Source: Calditrichia bacterium
Lineage (GTDB): Bacteria; Calditrichota; Calditrichia; RBG-13-44-9; J075
Assembly (NCBI GenBank): GCA_028284905.1
Contig: JANQQU010000064.1
Span: forward strand, 124,001-188,000
Length of the DNA stretch: 64,000 nucleotides
Reading direction: 5' to 3'
Part shown: one piece after another, positions 45,015 through 53,618 of the stretch
Position numbering within the stretch: position 1 is the first letter of the stretch
Layout: each line of letters starts with the position of its first letter
Notes under the pieces: model-generated
Databases searched by the model: none
Told to the model about the DNA's origin: nothing
What the model saw: the letters and a program-made list of their open reading frames with translations, nothing else
Made by a program: the position numbers and the translations under genes

Positions 45015-45845
45015 TTATCGAAAATAGATGGCCAGAAGCCCTACAAGCATATCCGCTTTCAGGAGATTGCTCAAGCGATGCAAGTGAGTGGGAGAAGTAT
45101 TATTGCGGATACTGTAAATCGTATATAGTATTAATGGATAAATTCCAATGACGATAATGAGGAAGTACCACTCACCGTACCAGCCAGCCCAAAAAGGGAA
45201 TATGGTGAGTAAAATCAGGATGACAAAATTTAGTGAAACCAATTGAATCGAAGGGGGCATGCCATACTTAACCGGAAAAGTAATCGCATTGTTTTCCCGG
45301 TCTCCCGCGACATCTTCCATATCTTTGATAATTTCCCTCCCAAAATGAAAGAAGAATGCAAACAGCGCAGGAATTACTGCTTCCCGGGGGCGATGAACCG
45401 CAGAGCCGCCATAGATAAATGCTGCCGCGGTGCTTAGACTAACCGCGATATTTCCCCAGAGCACTGTCCGCTTTAAGCGTGCTGAGTAAAGGTAAGTGAG
45501 CAGCGAGAAAAATAAAGCGATGGCAAACATTAGGGGAGAAATAAATATGGCAAAAAGATTGCCGAAGAAATACTGAATCAATGATGCCCAAAAAGCCTGC
45601 CCGGGTGAAATTAATCCACGGGCCAATGGACGATCAGGTTTATTGATTTGATCGATTGCAATATCATAATAGTCGTTGATTGTGTTGGCGCCGGCGGTAA
45701 TTAATCCGGCAGAAAGGCAGGCCAGTATAACATTGGCGATAGGAGATAAGGTGCCGGTAATTAGCGCAGCAATAAATACCGAGCACATTGCTATAATCAC
45801 ATTCACCGGGCGGGTGAGTTGTAAAATCGCGGAGAATTTCTTCAT
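45015..45845 (-). CDS. UbiA prenyltransferase, digeranylgeranylglyceryl phosphate synthase-like
   Basis: This 276-residue protein has about eight membrane helices and the prenyl-diphosphate-binding motif NDYYDIAIDQINKPDRPL (Asn57, Asp58, Asp61, Asp65) with a second motif DMEDVAGDRENNAITFP near residue 173. The NKPDRPLARG wording is that of the archaeal-type DGGGP synthase branch of UbiA, which adds a second isoprenoid chain to a glycerol phosphate. Such genes have been reported in FCB-group bacteria. A chlorophyll or quinone prenyltransferase role is the alternative. It begins 9 nt after the thrC stop with no ribosome site, so it is translationally coupled. Confidence 0.8.
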   Translation of the reverse strand: MKKFSAILQLTRPVNVIIAMCSVFIAALITGTLSPIANVILACLSAGLITAGANTINDYYDIAIDQINKPDRPLARGLISPGQAFWASLIQYFFGNLFAIFISPLMFAIALFFSLLTYLYSARLKRTVLWGNIAVSLSTAAAFIYGGSAVHRPREAVIPALFAFFFHFGREIIKDMEDVAGDRENNAITFPVKYGMPPSIQLVSLNFVILILLTIFPFWAGWYGEWYFLIIVIGIYPLILYTIYSIRNNTSPTHLHRLSNLLKADMLVGLLAIYFR

Positions 45846-45854
45846 AGCGGCACA

Positions 45855-47036
45855 TCAGCTGGTCGCTTCAGTTCCCCACAAATGCGAATATTTATGACCG
45901 CTGCCGGTATTGAAGAGGATAACGGTTTCATCTTCTTCGATCCAGTTTTTCATGCGCAATTTCTGAAAAGCGGCCAAAGTTGCTCCCCCTTCCGGGCTGA
46001 CAAACAATCCTTCGGTTTGCCCGATCAGGTTGGCCGCATGGATCATTTCATTGTCAGAAACGGCAACAGCAGTGCCATTACTTTCCCGCAGGGTGCGTAA
46101 TATTAGGAAATCACCAACAGCGGCCGGGACGCGCAGACCATCAGCAACCGTTTTTGCATTTTGCCAGGGCTCCGCAAATTCATCGCCCTTTTTAAAAGCG
46201 CGAACCATCGGTGCGCATCCATCGGATTGAACCGTCACCATGCGCGGGCGCTTGCTGTCGATCCAGCCGAGTTTCTCCATTTCATCAAAAGCTTTCCACA
46301 TGCCGATCAAGCCGGTGCCACCACCGGTGGGATAAATAATCACATCCGGCAAGCGCCAGCCAAGTTGTTCCGCGACCTCATATCCCATGGTTTTCTTGCC
46401 TTCCAGGCGATAGGGTTCTTTTAAGGTGGAAACATCAAAACGATTATGCGTAACCAATTCATTGGCAGCAATGCGGCCACAATCGGTGATTAAACCATCG
46501 ATCAAACGAACTGTCGCGCCCAGCGCTTTACATTCGGCAATAAACGGCTGCGGTACATCTTTCGGCATAAATACGAAGGCGGGGATGCCGGCCAGTGCGG
46601 CATAGGCGCTCATTGCACCGGCAGCGTTGCCGGCGGAGGGGATGGAAAGCGCTCGCACACCTAACTCTTTTGCCCGGGAAACCGCCATCACCAGGCCACG
46701 CGCTTTAAATGACGTTGTTGGATTCATCCCCTCTTCCTTGATAAACAACCCGGAAAATTTGATACGATCTCCGAGATTACGGGCATAAATGAGCGGCGTG
46801 CAACCTTCACCCAGTGTATATTTATAGATATCTTTCCGGACCGGGAGTACTTCTTCGTAGCGCCATAAATTTTGTTCGCGGTGGGCAATATCGTCTCTGG
46901 TCACAGTTTTGCGGATTTCATCCAGATCGTAGCGAACCAGCAACGGTTTTTTACAGCTGGGGCATAAATTCCATAAGCGTTCGGATTCCAATTCCAGTTT
47001 ACAATTTGAGCATTCCAGATGTGTTACGAAATTCAT
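45855..47036 (-). CDS. thrC: Threonine synthase
   Basis: This PLP enzyme converts O-phosphohomoserine to threonine. The 393-residue protein has an N-terminal zinc-ribbon-like Cys set (Cys9, Cys12, Cys25, Cys28), PLP Lys111 in TTSFKARG, SIPSAGNAAGAMSAYAA, and the phosphate loop YPTGGGTGLIG. This is the class of threonine synthases with zinc ribbon; related PLP lyases such as threonine dehydratase lack that element. It is followed closely by the ubiA-like gene. Confidence 0.9.
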   Translation of the reverse strand: MNFVTHLECSNCKLELESERLWNLCPSCKKPLLVRYDLDEIRKTVTRDDIAHREQNLWRYEEVLPVRKDIYKYTLGEGCTPLIYARNLGDRIKFSGLFIKEEGMNPTTSFKARGLVMAVSRAKELGVRALSIPSAGNAAGAMSAYAALAGIPAFVFMPKDVPQPFIAECKALGATVRLIDGLITDCGRIAANELVTHNRFDVSTLKEPYRLEGKKTMGYEVAEQLGWRLPDVIIYPTGGGTGLIGMWKAFDEMEKLGWIDSKRPRMVTVQSDGCAPMVRAFKKGDEFAEPWQNAKTVADGLRVPAAVGDFLILRTLRESNGTAVAVSDNEMIHAANLIGQTEGLFVSPEGGATLAAFQKLRMKNWIEEDETVILFNTGSGHKYSHLWGTEATS

Positions 47037-47154
47037 GGTTGACTCCCAATGCAGGATTTTCTGCGAATTTTCAGTGTTCAGATAAGAACTATTTGAATAA
47101 ATAATTTACAGATTTAAATCTAAACAGAAAAACACTTTATTGCGTGAATCTATC

Positions 47155-47183
47155 TTGCTTATTTTCGATTCTATGTGTATAAT
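47155..47183 (+). promoter_or_regulatory. Strong sigma70-type promoter for the symporter gene
   Basis: TTGCTT (47155-47160) and a perfect TATAAT (47178-47183) with a 17-bp spacer, 38 bp before the start codon of the dicarboxylate symporter. Confidence 0.75.
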
Positions 47184-47221
47184 CTTGCCTGCCACTTCCA
47201 CAAATTGAGCGGGGAGAATTC

Positions 47222-48673
47222 ATGCTGAAAACTAAAGACATGTCTGCAAGAAATATCGTCCTTTTTCTAATATCCATTGTTGCTGCGATCTGGATGTATA
47301 GCCGCTCCCCGGAAAGTATCGGATTGGCTTCACCAGCCGTGATCAGTTTTATCCGTGCCGCTTTTCTGATGTTTGCTGCCTATTTGCTCTTTGAGAAATT
47401 ATTCGATATGCAATTGCATACAAAAATCGTCCTTGGCATGGTTCTCGGCGGTATCGCCGGGATTGTCTGGGGAGCGGAGATTGCTGAGATCAAACCGATA
47501 GGGACAGCATTCATTCGTGGAATCATGATGATTGTTGTGCCGCTGGTACTTGCATCACTGATTGTCGGGACTGCCAGCCTCGGGGACATTGCCAAAATGA
47601 AGCGTATTGGGAGCAAAACGCTTATCTATTATCTTGCCTCGACAGCTGTTGCAATTACTATCGGTTTGGTGTTGGCCAACCTGCTTCAGCCGGGCAGCGG
47701 TATGGATGAAGCATTGAAAGCGAAACTGTTGGATAGCTACAGCGGCGCGGCATCCAGCAAGTTAGATGCTGCCCAGAATAGTGCCTCCACTGTGGAAACA
47801 TTTTTAAATATGATTCCCACCAACCCCTTCCATTCACTGAGTGCTGTAAATCAGCGACCAATTACTGCACTGACCAGTGCCAATATGCTGCAAATTATTT
47901 TCTTTGCAATCATTATGGGGATAGCCCTGACGATGATCCCGAAAGAAAAAGCGCGGCCGGTGATCGACTTTTTTGATGGCCTGAATGATGTGATGATTAA
48001 AATAGTACTGCTAGTTATTGAACTGGCACCCTATGGCGTGCTTGCCCTGATTGCTGATGCCGTCGGCAGCTTTGGCGCGGAGATTTTAGTCTCCCTCTTA
48101 AAATATACATTGGTAACCGCGTTCGGCCTGATAATTATGATTTTTCTCTATCCCTTCGTGGTTAGCTTTTTCACCGGCATCAAGCCATTTAAGTTTTTGG
48201 AAGGTATTCGCCTGGCACAGCTGACGGCATTTAGCACCAGTTCCAGCGGCGCCACTTTGCCGGTTACCATGGAAGTGACGGAAAAGGAATTAGGGGTATC
48301 GAATGAAATTGCCAGTTTTGTTCTGCCATTGGGAGCGACTGTCAACATGGATGGTACCGCCCTTTACCAGGGAGTGGCTGCTGTATTTATCGCCCAGGTG
48401 TATGGAATCGACCTGGATCTGGTCGCGCAATTGACGATTATTCTTACCGCAACCCTCGCCTCAATCGGCACTGCCGCTGCTCCGGGTGTTGGCATTTTGA
48501 TGCTGGTTATCGTTTTACAACAGGTGGGCATTCCGCTGGAAGGGATTGCGCTTATTTTAGCCGTCGATCGCATTCTCGATATGATTCGTACCACCGTAAA
48601 TGTTACCAGCGATGCAACTGCTTCCGTGATTATCGCCAATAGCGAAGGGCAACTTTCTGATATTGCGAAGTAA
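47222..48673 (+). CDS. Dicarboxylate/amino acid:cation symporter (DAACS family)
   Basis: This 483-residue inner-membrane transporter imports glutamate, aspartate or C4-dicarboxylates with Na+ or H+. It has many membrane segments, the serine-rich hairpin AFSTSSSGATLPVT and the cation/substrate motif GATVNMDGTALYQGV, then TATLASIGTAAAPG and a C-terminal DRILDMIRTTVNVTSDA substrate motif. An additional 60-residue N-terminal part with a membrane helix precedes the core. GGGGAG precedes the ATG. The gene is single and has its own promoter. Confidence 0.93.
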   Translation: MLKTKDMSARNIVLFLISIVAAIWMYSRSPESIGLASPAVISFIRAAFLMFAAYLLFEKLFDMQLHTKIVLGMVLGGIAGIVWGAEIAEIKPIGTAFIRGIMMIVVPLVLASLIVGTASLGDIAKMKRIGSKTLIYYLASTAVAITIGLVLANLLQPGSGMDEALKAKLLDSYSGAASSKLDAAQNSASTVETFLNMIPTNPFHSLSAVNQRPITALTSANMLQIIFFAIIMGIALTMIPKEKARPVIDFFDGLNDVMIKIVLLVIELAPYGVLALIADAVGSFGAEILVSLLKYTLVTAFGLIIMIFLYPFVVSFFTGIKPFKFLEGIRLAQLTAFSTSSSGATLPVTMEVTEKELGVSNEIASFVLPLGATVNMDGTALYQGVAAVFIAQVYGIDLDLVAQLTIILTATLASIGTAAAPGVGILMLVIVLQQVGIPLEGIALILAVDRILDMIRTTVNVTSDATASVIIANSEGQLSDIAK

Positions 48674-49090
48674 GTAAAAATGGTTTTTTGAGACTGTAAA
48701 CGCTGACTTTTTCAAAAATTATTAGAAAAAATTCGAATTTACTGCTGAAATCACGGATGTTTTTAGAATAGATAACTACTTTAGGGAAAAGGAATTAGTT
48801 TTCGCAAAGGGAATTGTTTCTTCATATTATTTTGCGCGATTTATCCCCCATCACAATCCCCTTTTACAGATTGGTTATACTATATAATCATATTTATTTG
48901 ATCTCAAAAACGGCACCCATTTTTTCCGAGTTGACAAACTCCACTAATTTATCTAAGAACCTTCATACGGGTCAGTAAAAAAAGTATATGACCCATTGCT
49001 GAAGTATATCCTGTTTAAAAGGGCGGGATTACCTTGGCGGTTGTAAAAATAGGCTGTTGTTTTTACTCAAATAGGGAGAGTTATATCAGG
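48674..49090. other. Intergenic region before the orphan AgmX-like gene
   Basis: About 417 bp of AT-rich sequence with no gene seen. A TTGACA occurs near 48933 but no fitting -10 box follows at 17 bp. A short inverted motif GGGTCA/TGACCC (48970-48993) and several A/T runs are present. The beginning of the following reading frame (49034-49090) is included because its TTG start is not credible. Confidence 0.4.
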
Positions 49091-50113
49091 ATGATAGGCA
49101 AGAACAACACTTTTAATTACGAAAAAATATTTTTTCGGCGCCCTTATTTTTCGGAACTAAATGTTCTGTTTTTCAAATCGTTAGCATTAACAGTTATTTC
49201 ATTTGGGCTTTTTGTAACCATCTTTACGCTGGGATTTTATAATAAATTCCCGGAGCATCGTATTCGCCACGAAATTAAGCAGAACTACATTTCCCAGATT
49301 GTCGCTTACTACGAAAACACTGCACCAATCGCCGAAGAAGCTGTGACAGAAAATGCTTATGATTTAGGCTATACAATTTATTCCCCGGATGACCCGGAGC
49401 TCGTTATCATTACCGAAGAGAATGTTCCGGAGGGAACCAGCGAAGTTTTTGATGCGCCGGATGCAACAGCGATTCATTCCTATGACGCAGAAGCAGACGT
49501 AAAGCGTGAGCAAAAACTGGATAAAGTTTCCGATGATGTCGGTACGAATATTGGCCGCGGGAAAAAGGAAGAAGAATACGATGCCTCCATGATGGCACTA
49601 TTACCTTCCGCCACGGAAACCGGGTTAAACGTAATGGATGCGATCGATAAAATTCCGGCACGGATAGATCCTACCAAGCCAAAGCGGAATACACCGATGT
49701 CGCCATACAACGCCCGGAAGAAAGCGTATGATTCCAGCGTCCGGCAGTACAGCCAAACCATTGGTGGTGATGTAACCATTGCTGAAACAAAGTTTACCGA
49801 CTTCAACGTGATTCAGGGAAAACGGGATTACGAAGAAACGATTGCGGTGGCAAACGAAAACACCAATACCATTAAACCTTGCCTGGAAAGAATTTACCGG
49901 AAATATCCGACCTTAAAAGGCCAGTTTGTGGTTAAGTTTGACGTACATCCGAAAGGCTATGTAATGCCGCAGAGTGTGAAAATCGTCGAATCCGATATTC
50001 AAGATATTCGCATTCTCAATTGCATTAAGAGAAGCATTCGCCGCTGGAAAAACTTTCCGGAAATCGACATCGATAATGGCGTTTATGCCATGACTCAAAA
50101 GTTCGTCTTCTAA
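49091..50113 (+). CDS. Second AgmX/PglI-type TonB-like protein, without its own motor genes
   Basis: This 340-residue protein has an N-terminal cytoplasmic stretch, one membrane helix (about residues 29-51 from ATG 49091), a linker and a C-terminal domain with the AgmX-like pattern: paired cysteines in NTIKPCLERIYRKYPTLKGQF and ILNCIKRSIRRW, separated by a DVHPKGYVMPQSVKIV strand. It resembles the protein at 2102-3160 in layout though not in its linker. No exbB/exbD genes are near, so it may use the other motor. The frame opens at TTG 49034, but ATG 49091 directly precedes the conserved part. Confidence 0.75.
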   Translation: MIGKNNTFNYEKIFFRRPYFSELNVLFFKSLALTVISFGLFVTIFTLGFYNKFPEHRIRHEIKQNYISQIVAYYENTAPIAEEAVTENAYDLGYTIYSPDDPELVIITEENVPEGTSEVFDAPDATAIHSYDAEADVKREQKLDKVSDDVGTNIGRGKKEEEYDASMMALLPSATETGLNVMDAIDKIPARIDPTKPKRNTPMSPYNARKKAYDSSVRQYSQTIGGDVTIAETKFTDFNVIQGKRDYEETIAVANENTNTIKPCLERIYRKYPTLKGQFVVKFDVHPKGYVMPQSVKIVESDIQDIRILNCIKRSIRRWKNFPEIDIDNGVYAMTQKFVF

Positions 50114-50413
50114 TTTAGACGTTTAATCTCCAATTCGATATGCCGGACTCGCTGACGAATGTTAGCCAGTTCGGTTTCATAAATATTCAGTGTCGCCGCC
50201 TTCAGGCGAATTTCTCCGTATTATAATTCTGAACATTTCTTCCCGAAATAGTACATCAATCAACTTCTTATTTTTCGCTGTAACACTACCAAATCCACCG
50301 GATAAATGGAGCATATTCATCCATGCAGGGGAGCATTCTTTCCAATATCTATTGCAGATCAATGGGATTTCACTCTTTAATGCCCAGGTAGCACATATTG
50401 AAGGATTTATCAT
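50110..50413 (-). pseudogene. Possible frameshifted gene remnant
   Basis: A 78-codon minus-strand frame (50177-50413) loses phase near 50217. The other frame then reads YGEIRLKAATLNIYETEL and continues with IRQRVRHIELEIKRLN to a stop at 50110-50112, a coherent coiled-coil-like end. No ribosome site is seen at the ATG. This could be a decayed gene or chance; I recognise no family. The end overlaps the stop of the AgmX-like gene on the other strand. Confidence 0.3.
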
Positions 50414-50715
50414 TTATATGATTAAGTCGATTGTAAACTAGGCTTTAAGGTTTTAAAGATTAGTAGCAGTAGGCAGGAAAGTTCTTATATGATTTTACTT
50501 GATGGGTATGCTAAATCTCTGTTTGGACCTCACCCCCGACCCCTCTCCTGAAAGGAGAAGGGGGCTTGCTCCCCTCGCCTCTTAGGAGAGGGGCCGGGGG
50601 TGAGGTCAGCAACGAACTGTTACCAGGTAGAATCATATAGTGCCGCAGGAAAAACAAAAGCTGCCAATTGCTACTGCATCGAATAGAAAATTCAAGATAC
50701 TTAGCTGACAATCTA
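50114..50715. other. Intergenic region with remnant and palindromic element
   Basis: This 600-bp gap between convergent genes contains the doubtful gene remnant and the palindromic element listed separately. The rest (50414-50485 and 50640-50715) shows nothing I can name. Confidence 0.5.
50486..50639. repeat. Palindromic element with TATATGATT termini
   Basis: This 154-bp element has 15-bp terminal arms (50486-50500 and 50625-50639, 13 matches) and a core in which GACCTCACCCCCG pairs with CGGGGGTGAGGTC, enclosing CCCCTCTCCT/AGGAGAGGGG. It has no coding capacity and no flanking direct repeat. GC-rich cores of the CCTCACCCCC type recur in many bacterial genomes as far as I recall. Confidence 0.75.
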
Positions 50716-51507
50716 TTAAGCGAAGAAATCAGCAATAAATTCGCGGGATTGCAGGGGATTGATTTTATCTTCAAACTCAAGCACTGCGCCGGTTAGTTTC
50801 GGGCGGGTCTTTTTGATAAAGCCGAAGATTTTATCATAAGGGATAACGCCTTGCCCAATAGTGGTAAAATCCCGGCGGGGTTGATCGGTGGACGTCGTAT
50901 CGATCAAATGGAGAAGCATGGGGATATGCCGATTGCCGAAAAAATTAAGAATCTGATAACACCATTCCAGGCTTTCCTCCTGAGTAAATCCCAGATTCGA
51001 GTGGAACAAGCGGGGAATATCGAGCACCGGATATATCGCATTTCCAAAATTGCTGGACAGCGTGAAAAGGGCGAGAAATTTTTTCAGATTACGTTCAGCG
51101 TCTTCTTTACCGGTTAGCTGAAAATAGTTTTCGATACAAATTTTTACCGGCTCTTTGCTTAAAGTATCGACGACGCGAATCAGTTTATCAACATTAGCAC
51201 GTTCGTCGAAATGGATGATGTATTTCGGGTCATCGCTTCGAAGAAGAAAGTTATATAGCTGTTTCCGGTAAACAGATTCGACAAATTCTTCATTCAGCTG
51301 GCCTTCAGCATGATAAAAAATGTCTGAGAAATGGTCGGATTCTGCGAGGATTTTTTCAAGCACTTTGCCATCATTAAGGAGGGATTGATTCAAATATATT
51401 TGTAAAAGCTTAAAATTGCTCTGCTTGGCAAATTGAATGGTATCCAGCGGATCGAATTGAAAATTCGCTGAAATTGAGTTGGCTACTCCGACCGTAATCT
51501 CTGGCAT
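50716..51507 (-). CDS. Xylose-isomerase-like TIM-barrel protein
   Basis: This 263-residue cytoplasmic protein has the sugar phosphate isomerase/epimerase (AP-endonuclease 2-like) pattern: an N-terminal PLDTIQFAKQSNFKLLQIYL, IFYHAEG, YIIHFDE, KICIENYFQ with a candidate metal Glu, YPVLDIPRLFHS and LLHLIDTT. The metal-binding residues seem partly kept (Glu, Asp, His). It lies 93 bp downstream of the sugar ABC ATPase on the same strand, so it may act on the imported sugar. Function not certain. Confidence 0.78.
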   Translation of the reverse strand: MPEITVGVANSISANFQFDPLDTIQFAKQSNFKLLQIYLNQSLLNDGKVLEKILAESDHFSDIFYHAEGQLNEEFVESVYRKQLYNFLLRSDDPKYIIHFDERANVDKLIRVVDTLSKEPVKICIENYFQLTGKEDAERNLKKFLALFTLSSNFGNAIYPVLDIPRLFHSNLGFTQEESLEWCYQILNFFGNRHIPMLLHLIDTTSTDQPRRDFTTIGQGVIPYDKIFGFIKKTRPKLTGAVLEFEDKINPLQSREFIADFFA

Positions 51508-51600
51508 GCTAATCCCGTCTATTTTCCGATGAACGACAATGGCTAATTATGGCAAGTCTATATAAAATAACAACATCGGATTGCAAAAAAAAGCGAATTT

Positions 51601-52695
51601 TTACACCAGCCTGGCTTCACTCTCCGGATGGAAAAAATACAGTTTTTCCGAATCAAAATTAATCGGAATTTTATCATTCGGGCGATAGATTTGGTCCGGA
51701 GAAGTGCGCATACAAATATTTTTTCCACCGGTATTGAAATAGAGGAAAACTTCATTACCCACCGGCTCTACTACATCTACAGTTATTTCATGATTAGACG
51801 GTGAGGGGTTGGTATTGCCATCCAGGATGTTTTCCGGGCGGATGCCGATAGTTACTTGCTGCAGGTTTTGTGATTCCAGAGAACGGGAAATTTCCTTCGA
51901 TAGGGGCAGCTGAAAATTTTCAGCAATGAAATGGGTTTGATCATTGCTAGCGTTTAATTCACCGGAAATAAAATTCATGGCCGGACTACCAATAAACCCG
52001 GCAACAAAGCGATTGGCGGGGTTTTGATAAAGATTTAATGGTGAATCGACTTGTTGGATAACGCCATCTTTTAGTACGACGATTTTATCGCCCATCGTCA
52101 TCGCTTCAATTTGATCGTGCGTCACATAAATCATTGTGGATTGCAGGCGGGTATGCAGGCGATTAATTTCGATGCGCATCTGCCCGCGCAATTTTGCATC
52201 AAGGTTGGAAAGCGGTTCATCGAAGAGGAAGACTTTCGGCTTACGAACGATAGCACGTCCCAATGCAACTCGCTGACGCTGACCACCGGAAAGCGCTTTC
52301 GGTTTACGATCCAGGTAGCTGTCGATATCCAAAATTTCCGCTGCATCCTGTACTCTTTTTCGGATATCCTCTTTCGGAAATTTCCGGAGCTTCAGACCAA
52401 AGGCCATATTGTCAAACACCGACATATGCGGGTAGAGAGCATAATTCTGAAATACCATGGCAATATCCCGATCTTTCGGAGCGACATCATTTACCCGATT
52501 GCCATCAATATATAGGTCACCGCCGGAAATTTCTTCCAGACCGGCGATCATCCGTAACAATGTGGATTTCCCGCAACCGGATGGGCCGACCAGAACAACA
52601 AATTCTTTATCTTCAATTGTTAAGCTGGCACCCTTAATTGCTTTCACATTTTTGTCGTATACCTTGGTTACATTTTTTAATTCGACTTTTGCCAT
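51601..52695 (-). CDS. Sugar ABC transporter ATPase, UgpC/MalK/MsmX type
   Basis: This 364-residue ATPase energises carbohydrate importers of the CUT1 type. It has Walker A GPSGCGKSTLL (about residue 37), Q-loop VFQNYALYPHM, signature LSGGQRQRVALGRA, Walker B VFLFDEPLSNLDAKLR and H-loop YVTHDQIEAM, then a TOBE/OB region (about 240-364) with IGIRPENI. No permease or binding-protein gene is nearby, so it may be a shared ATPase like MsmX. A perfect palindromic operator overlaps its promoter region, which suggests sugar-dependent control. Confidence 0.92.
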   Translation of the reverse strand: MAKVELKNVTKVYDKNVKAIKGASLTIEDKEFVVLVGPSGCGKSTLLRMIAGLEEISGGDLYIDGNRVNDVAPKDRDIAMVFQNYALYPHMSVFDNMAFGLKLRKFPKEDIRKRVQDAAEILDIDSYLDRKPKALSGGQRQRVALGRAIVRKPKVFLFDEPLSNLDAKLRGQMRIEINRLHTRLQSTMIYVTHDQIEAMTMGDKIVVLKDGVIQQVDSPLNLYQNPANRFVAGFIGSPAMNFISGELNASNDQTHFIAENFQLPLSKEISRSLESQNLQQVTIGIRPENILDGNTNPSPSNHEITVDVVEPVGNEVFLYFNTGGKNICMRTSPDQIYRPNDKIPINFDSEKLYFFHPESEARLV

Positions 52696-52714
52696 GGTAC
52701 TTCGCTCCTCAAAA

Positions 52715-52734
52715 TATCTTAACCGGTTAAGATA
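52715..52734. promoter_or_regulatory. Perfect 20-bp palindromic operator (LacI-type)
   Basis: TATCTTAACCGGTTAAGATA reads the same on both strands. The central AACCGGTT is typical of LacI/GalR-type operators. It lies 20 bp upstream of the ATPase start and begins 3 bp after the -10 box, covering the expected transcription start, so a bound repressor would block initiation. Confidence 0.75.
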
Positions 52735-52737
52735 GAA

Positions 52738-52766
52738 ATGATATCAGGAAAAAGAGTAAAATGCAA
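52738..52766 (-). promoter_or_regulatory. Sigma70-type promoter of the sugar ATPase gene
   Basis: On the minus strand TTGCAT (52761-52766) and TATCAT (52738-52743) are 17 bp apart, directly ahead of the operator. Confidence 0.7.
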
Positions 52767-52847
52767 AATTTTTTTTTGGAGATTAAAATTAGTGAAGTAG
52801 TTAAAACCCCGGATTGCCGGGAGGCTGGTTATAGCAAATACTTTCGC

Positions 52848-53336
52848 TTAATTCAAACGGGCAAGAAGCTCCTGCAGAGCAGTGCTGGCCGGTGAATATT
52901 CCGGATTGATTTTCAGCGCATTTTCATACTCTTTAATGGCCAGCGGCCAGAGTCGCTTTAATTCAAATACGCGTCCCAGATTGCAGTATGCATATTCCGG
53001 CGTTTCGTAACGGGTGGCTTTTTTGGCCTTTTCTAACCAGGGGATAGCTTCGTCGTAGCGTTTTAGTTGTAAAAGGTAAGAGCCAATGTCATTGTAAGGA
53101 TTGCCAAATTCCGGGTCAATATTAATCGCTCGTTCGCATTCCTTGATGGCATCTTCAAACTTCCCCATAAAGCTGTAGGTCCAACCGAGAAACGTATGCC
53201 CTTCGGCAGTATCCTCTATCAACAGGGACTTTTTGTAATAATAGACGGCAATCTCGAATTTCCCGTCCATCTGGGATTGATATCCCATTTGGAAGAACTT
53301 CATTGCTTCCGGACCAATTTTGTAGTTGGAAAACAT
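52848..53336 (-). CDS. TPR-repeat protein
   Basis: This 162-residue protein is made of about four tetratricopeptide repeats, for example AVYYYKKSLLIEDTAEGHTFL, ECERAINIDPEFGNPYNDIG, YDEAIPWLEKA and AIKEYENALKINPEY. No signal peptide is seen, so it is probably cytoplasmic. ATG 53336 has AGGGAG 9 nt upstream; the 83 codons before it in the same frame are AT-rich, lack a ribosome site and do not look coding. TPR proteins bind partners; the partner here is unknown. Confidence 0.8.
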   Translation of the reverse strand: MFSNYKIGPEAMKFFQMGYQSQMDGKFEIAVYYYKKSLLIEDTAEGHTFLGWTYSFMGKFEDAIKECERAINIDPEFGNPYNDIGSYLLQLKRYDEAIPWLEKAKKATRYETPEYAYCNLGRVFELKRLWPLAIKEYENALKINPEYSPASTALQELLARLN

Positions 53337-53618
53337 GGACAGTTTCTCCCTGCGATAAAAATAACTGCTGCTATTCTTTAATATAGCAATTATATGATTA
53401 TATGAAAGTGTTGGCGAATAGTTTGAAAAAATTATTATTAAATCTGTCAGATTCCTAATACCTTTATCAGAAAGGATTTTATTATATTGAGAAATTATTT
53501 TGAAATTTTTTTGATGAAAATCCGAAATTCCTTGATTGAAAAAATCAAGAACTCTCCAAAGACTGTAAGCGTAACATCTACTCACATTGAATAATAAAAA
53601 GACATTAAGGAAAGTGAA

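Noticed and set aside
50190-50441. Plus-strand 83-codon frame in the gap after the AgmX-like gene
   Set aside because: GTG start, no ribosome site and no recognisable pattern; the opposite strand fits a gene remnant slightly better.
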